A stretch of 7,212 bases of DNA, taken from contig BQIY01000108.1 in NCBI GenBank assembly GCA_021604265.1, forward strand, positions 1 to 7,212. Direction: 5' to 3'. Numbering within the stretch: position 1 is the stretch's first letter; each line of letters begins with the position of its first letter. Positions 7,166 to 7,212 of the stretch are shown here, in pieces. Origin of the DNA: Nitrospirales bacterium. Its GTDB lineage: Bacteria; Nitrospirota; Nitrospiria; Nitrospirales; UBA8639. A program made the position numbers and the translations under genes. A model generated the notes under the pieces. It did no database searches and had not been told where the DNA came from. It saw only the letters and a program-made list of their open reading frames with translations.

Positions 7166-7196
7166 ACCGAATTGGTGTGTTAGGCTACCAGTTGGT
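7166..7196. promoter_or_regulatory. Two similar short dyads upstream of hsdM, operator-like
   Basis: Two small inverted repeats, ACCGAATTGGT (7166-7176) and ACCAGTTGGT (7187-7196), share ACC…TTGGT and begin 21 bases apart, close to two turns of the helix. That is the arrangement expected of a dimeric repressor with two adjacent sites in front of the first operon gene. No convincing -35/-10 pair is visible in the 76 bases available, and the promoter may begin outside the window. No regulator gene is present, so the assignment rests only on symmetry and position. Confidence 0.3.
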
Positions 7197-7212
7197 CAGT
7201 CAGTTGCAAGAT

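Overview
The window carries a single minus-strand defence operon and a non-coding flank at its low-coordinate end. Read in the direction of transcription (right to left), the order is hsdM (7136-5430), hsdS (5433-3919), an ABC-type AAA ATPase (3912-2104), an HNH endonuclease (2104-1016), and a C-terminal scrap of hsdR (about 1019-753). The four intact genes are packed with no usable gaps. hsdM/hsdS share ATGA, six bases separate hsdS from a GTG-started ATPase, and the ATPase and HNH genes share one base in TAATG. They are very probably co-transcribed and translationally coupled.

HsdM and HsdS would form a Type I DNA methyltransferase. The methyltransferase motifs (DPACGSGGF, NPPF) and both HsdS half-sites with their helical conserved regions are present. 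The ATPase has intact Walker A, ABC signature, Walker B and switch-histidine motifs and no TOPRIM nuclease domain. The next gene is an HNH nuclease with a Cys4 zinc cage. An SMC/ABC-like ATPase followed by an HNH nuclease is the architecture of Septu (PtuA/PtuB) defence systems, and ATPases of this kind are known as 'restriction system-associated AAA family' proteins inside Type I loci. Here the pair sits where the Type I operon would continue into hsdR.

The most informative observation is that hsdR is not simply absent. Immediately after the HNH stop codon, in a frame with no start codon, there are about 88 codons matching the conserved C-terminal end of Type I HsdR (…FLWSEDTGLP…FRHIYRAYPTVPSPY…). 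The rest of hsdR has been deleted. Unless another hsdR exists elsewhere, this locus pairs an apparently intact methyltransferase with a non-HsdR nuclease module. The suggested model, that the ATPase-HNH pair acts as the effector while HsdMS supplies the self mark, is inference.

Positions 1-752 hold no convincing gene. The first ~450 bases are AT-rich and contain one clear imperfect inverted repeat (193-228). The next ~300 bases hold several short inverted repeats of uncertain meaning. The 76 bases upstream of hsdM contain a good ribosome binding site and two similar small dyads about two helical turns apart. Base composition and gene content suggest a proteobacterium, perhaps gammaproteobacterial, but the window has no taxonomic marker and this is a weak guess. 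No tRNA, rRNA, CRISPR array or insertion sequence was seen.
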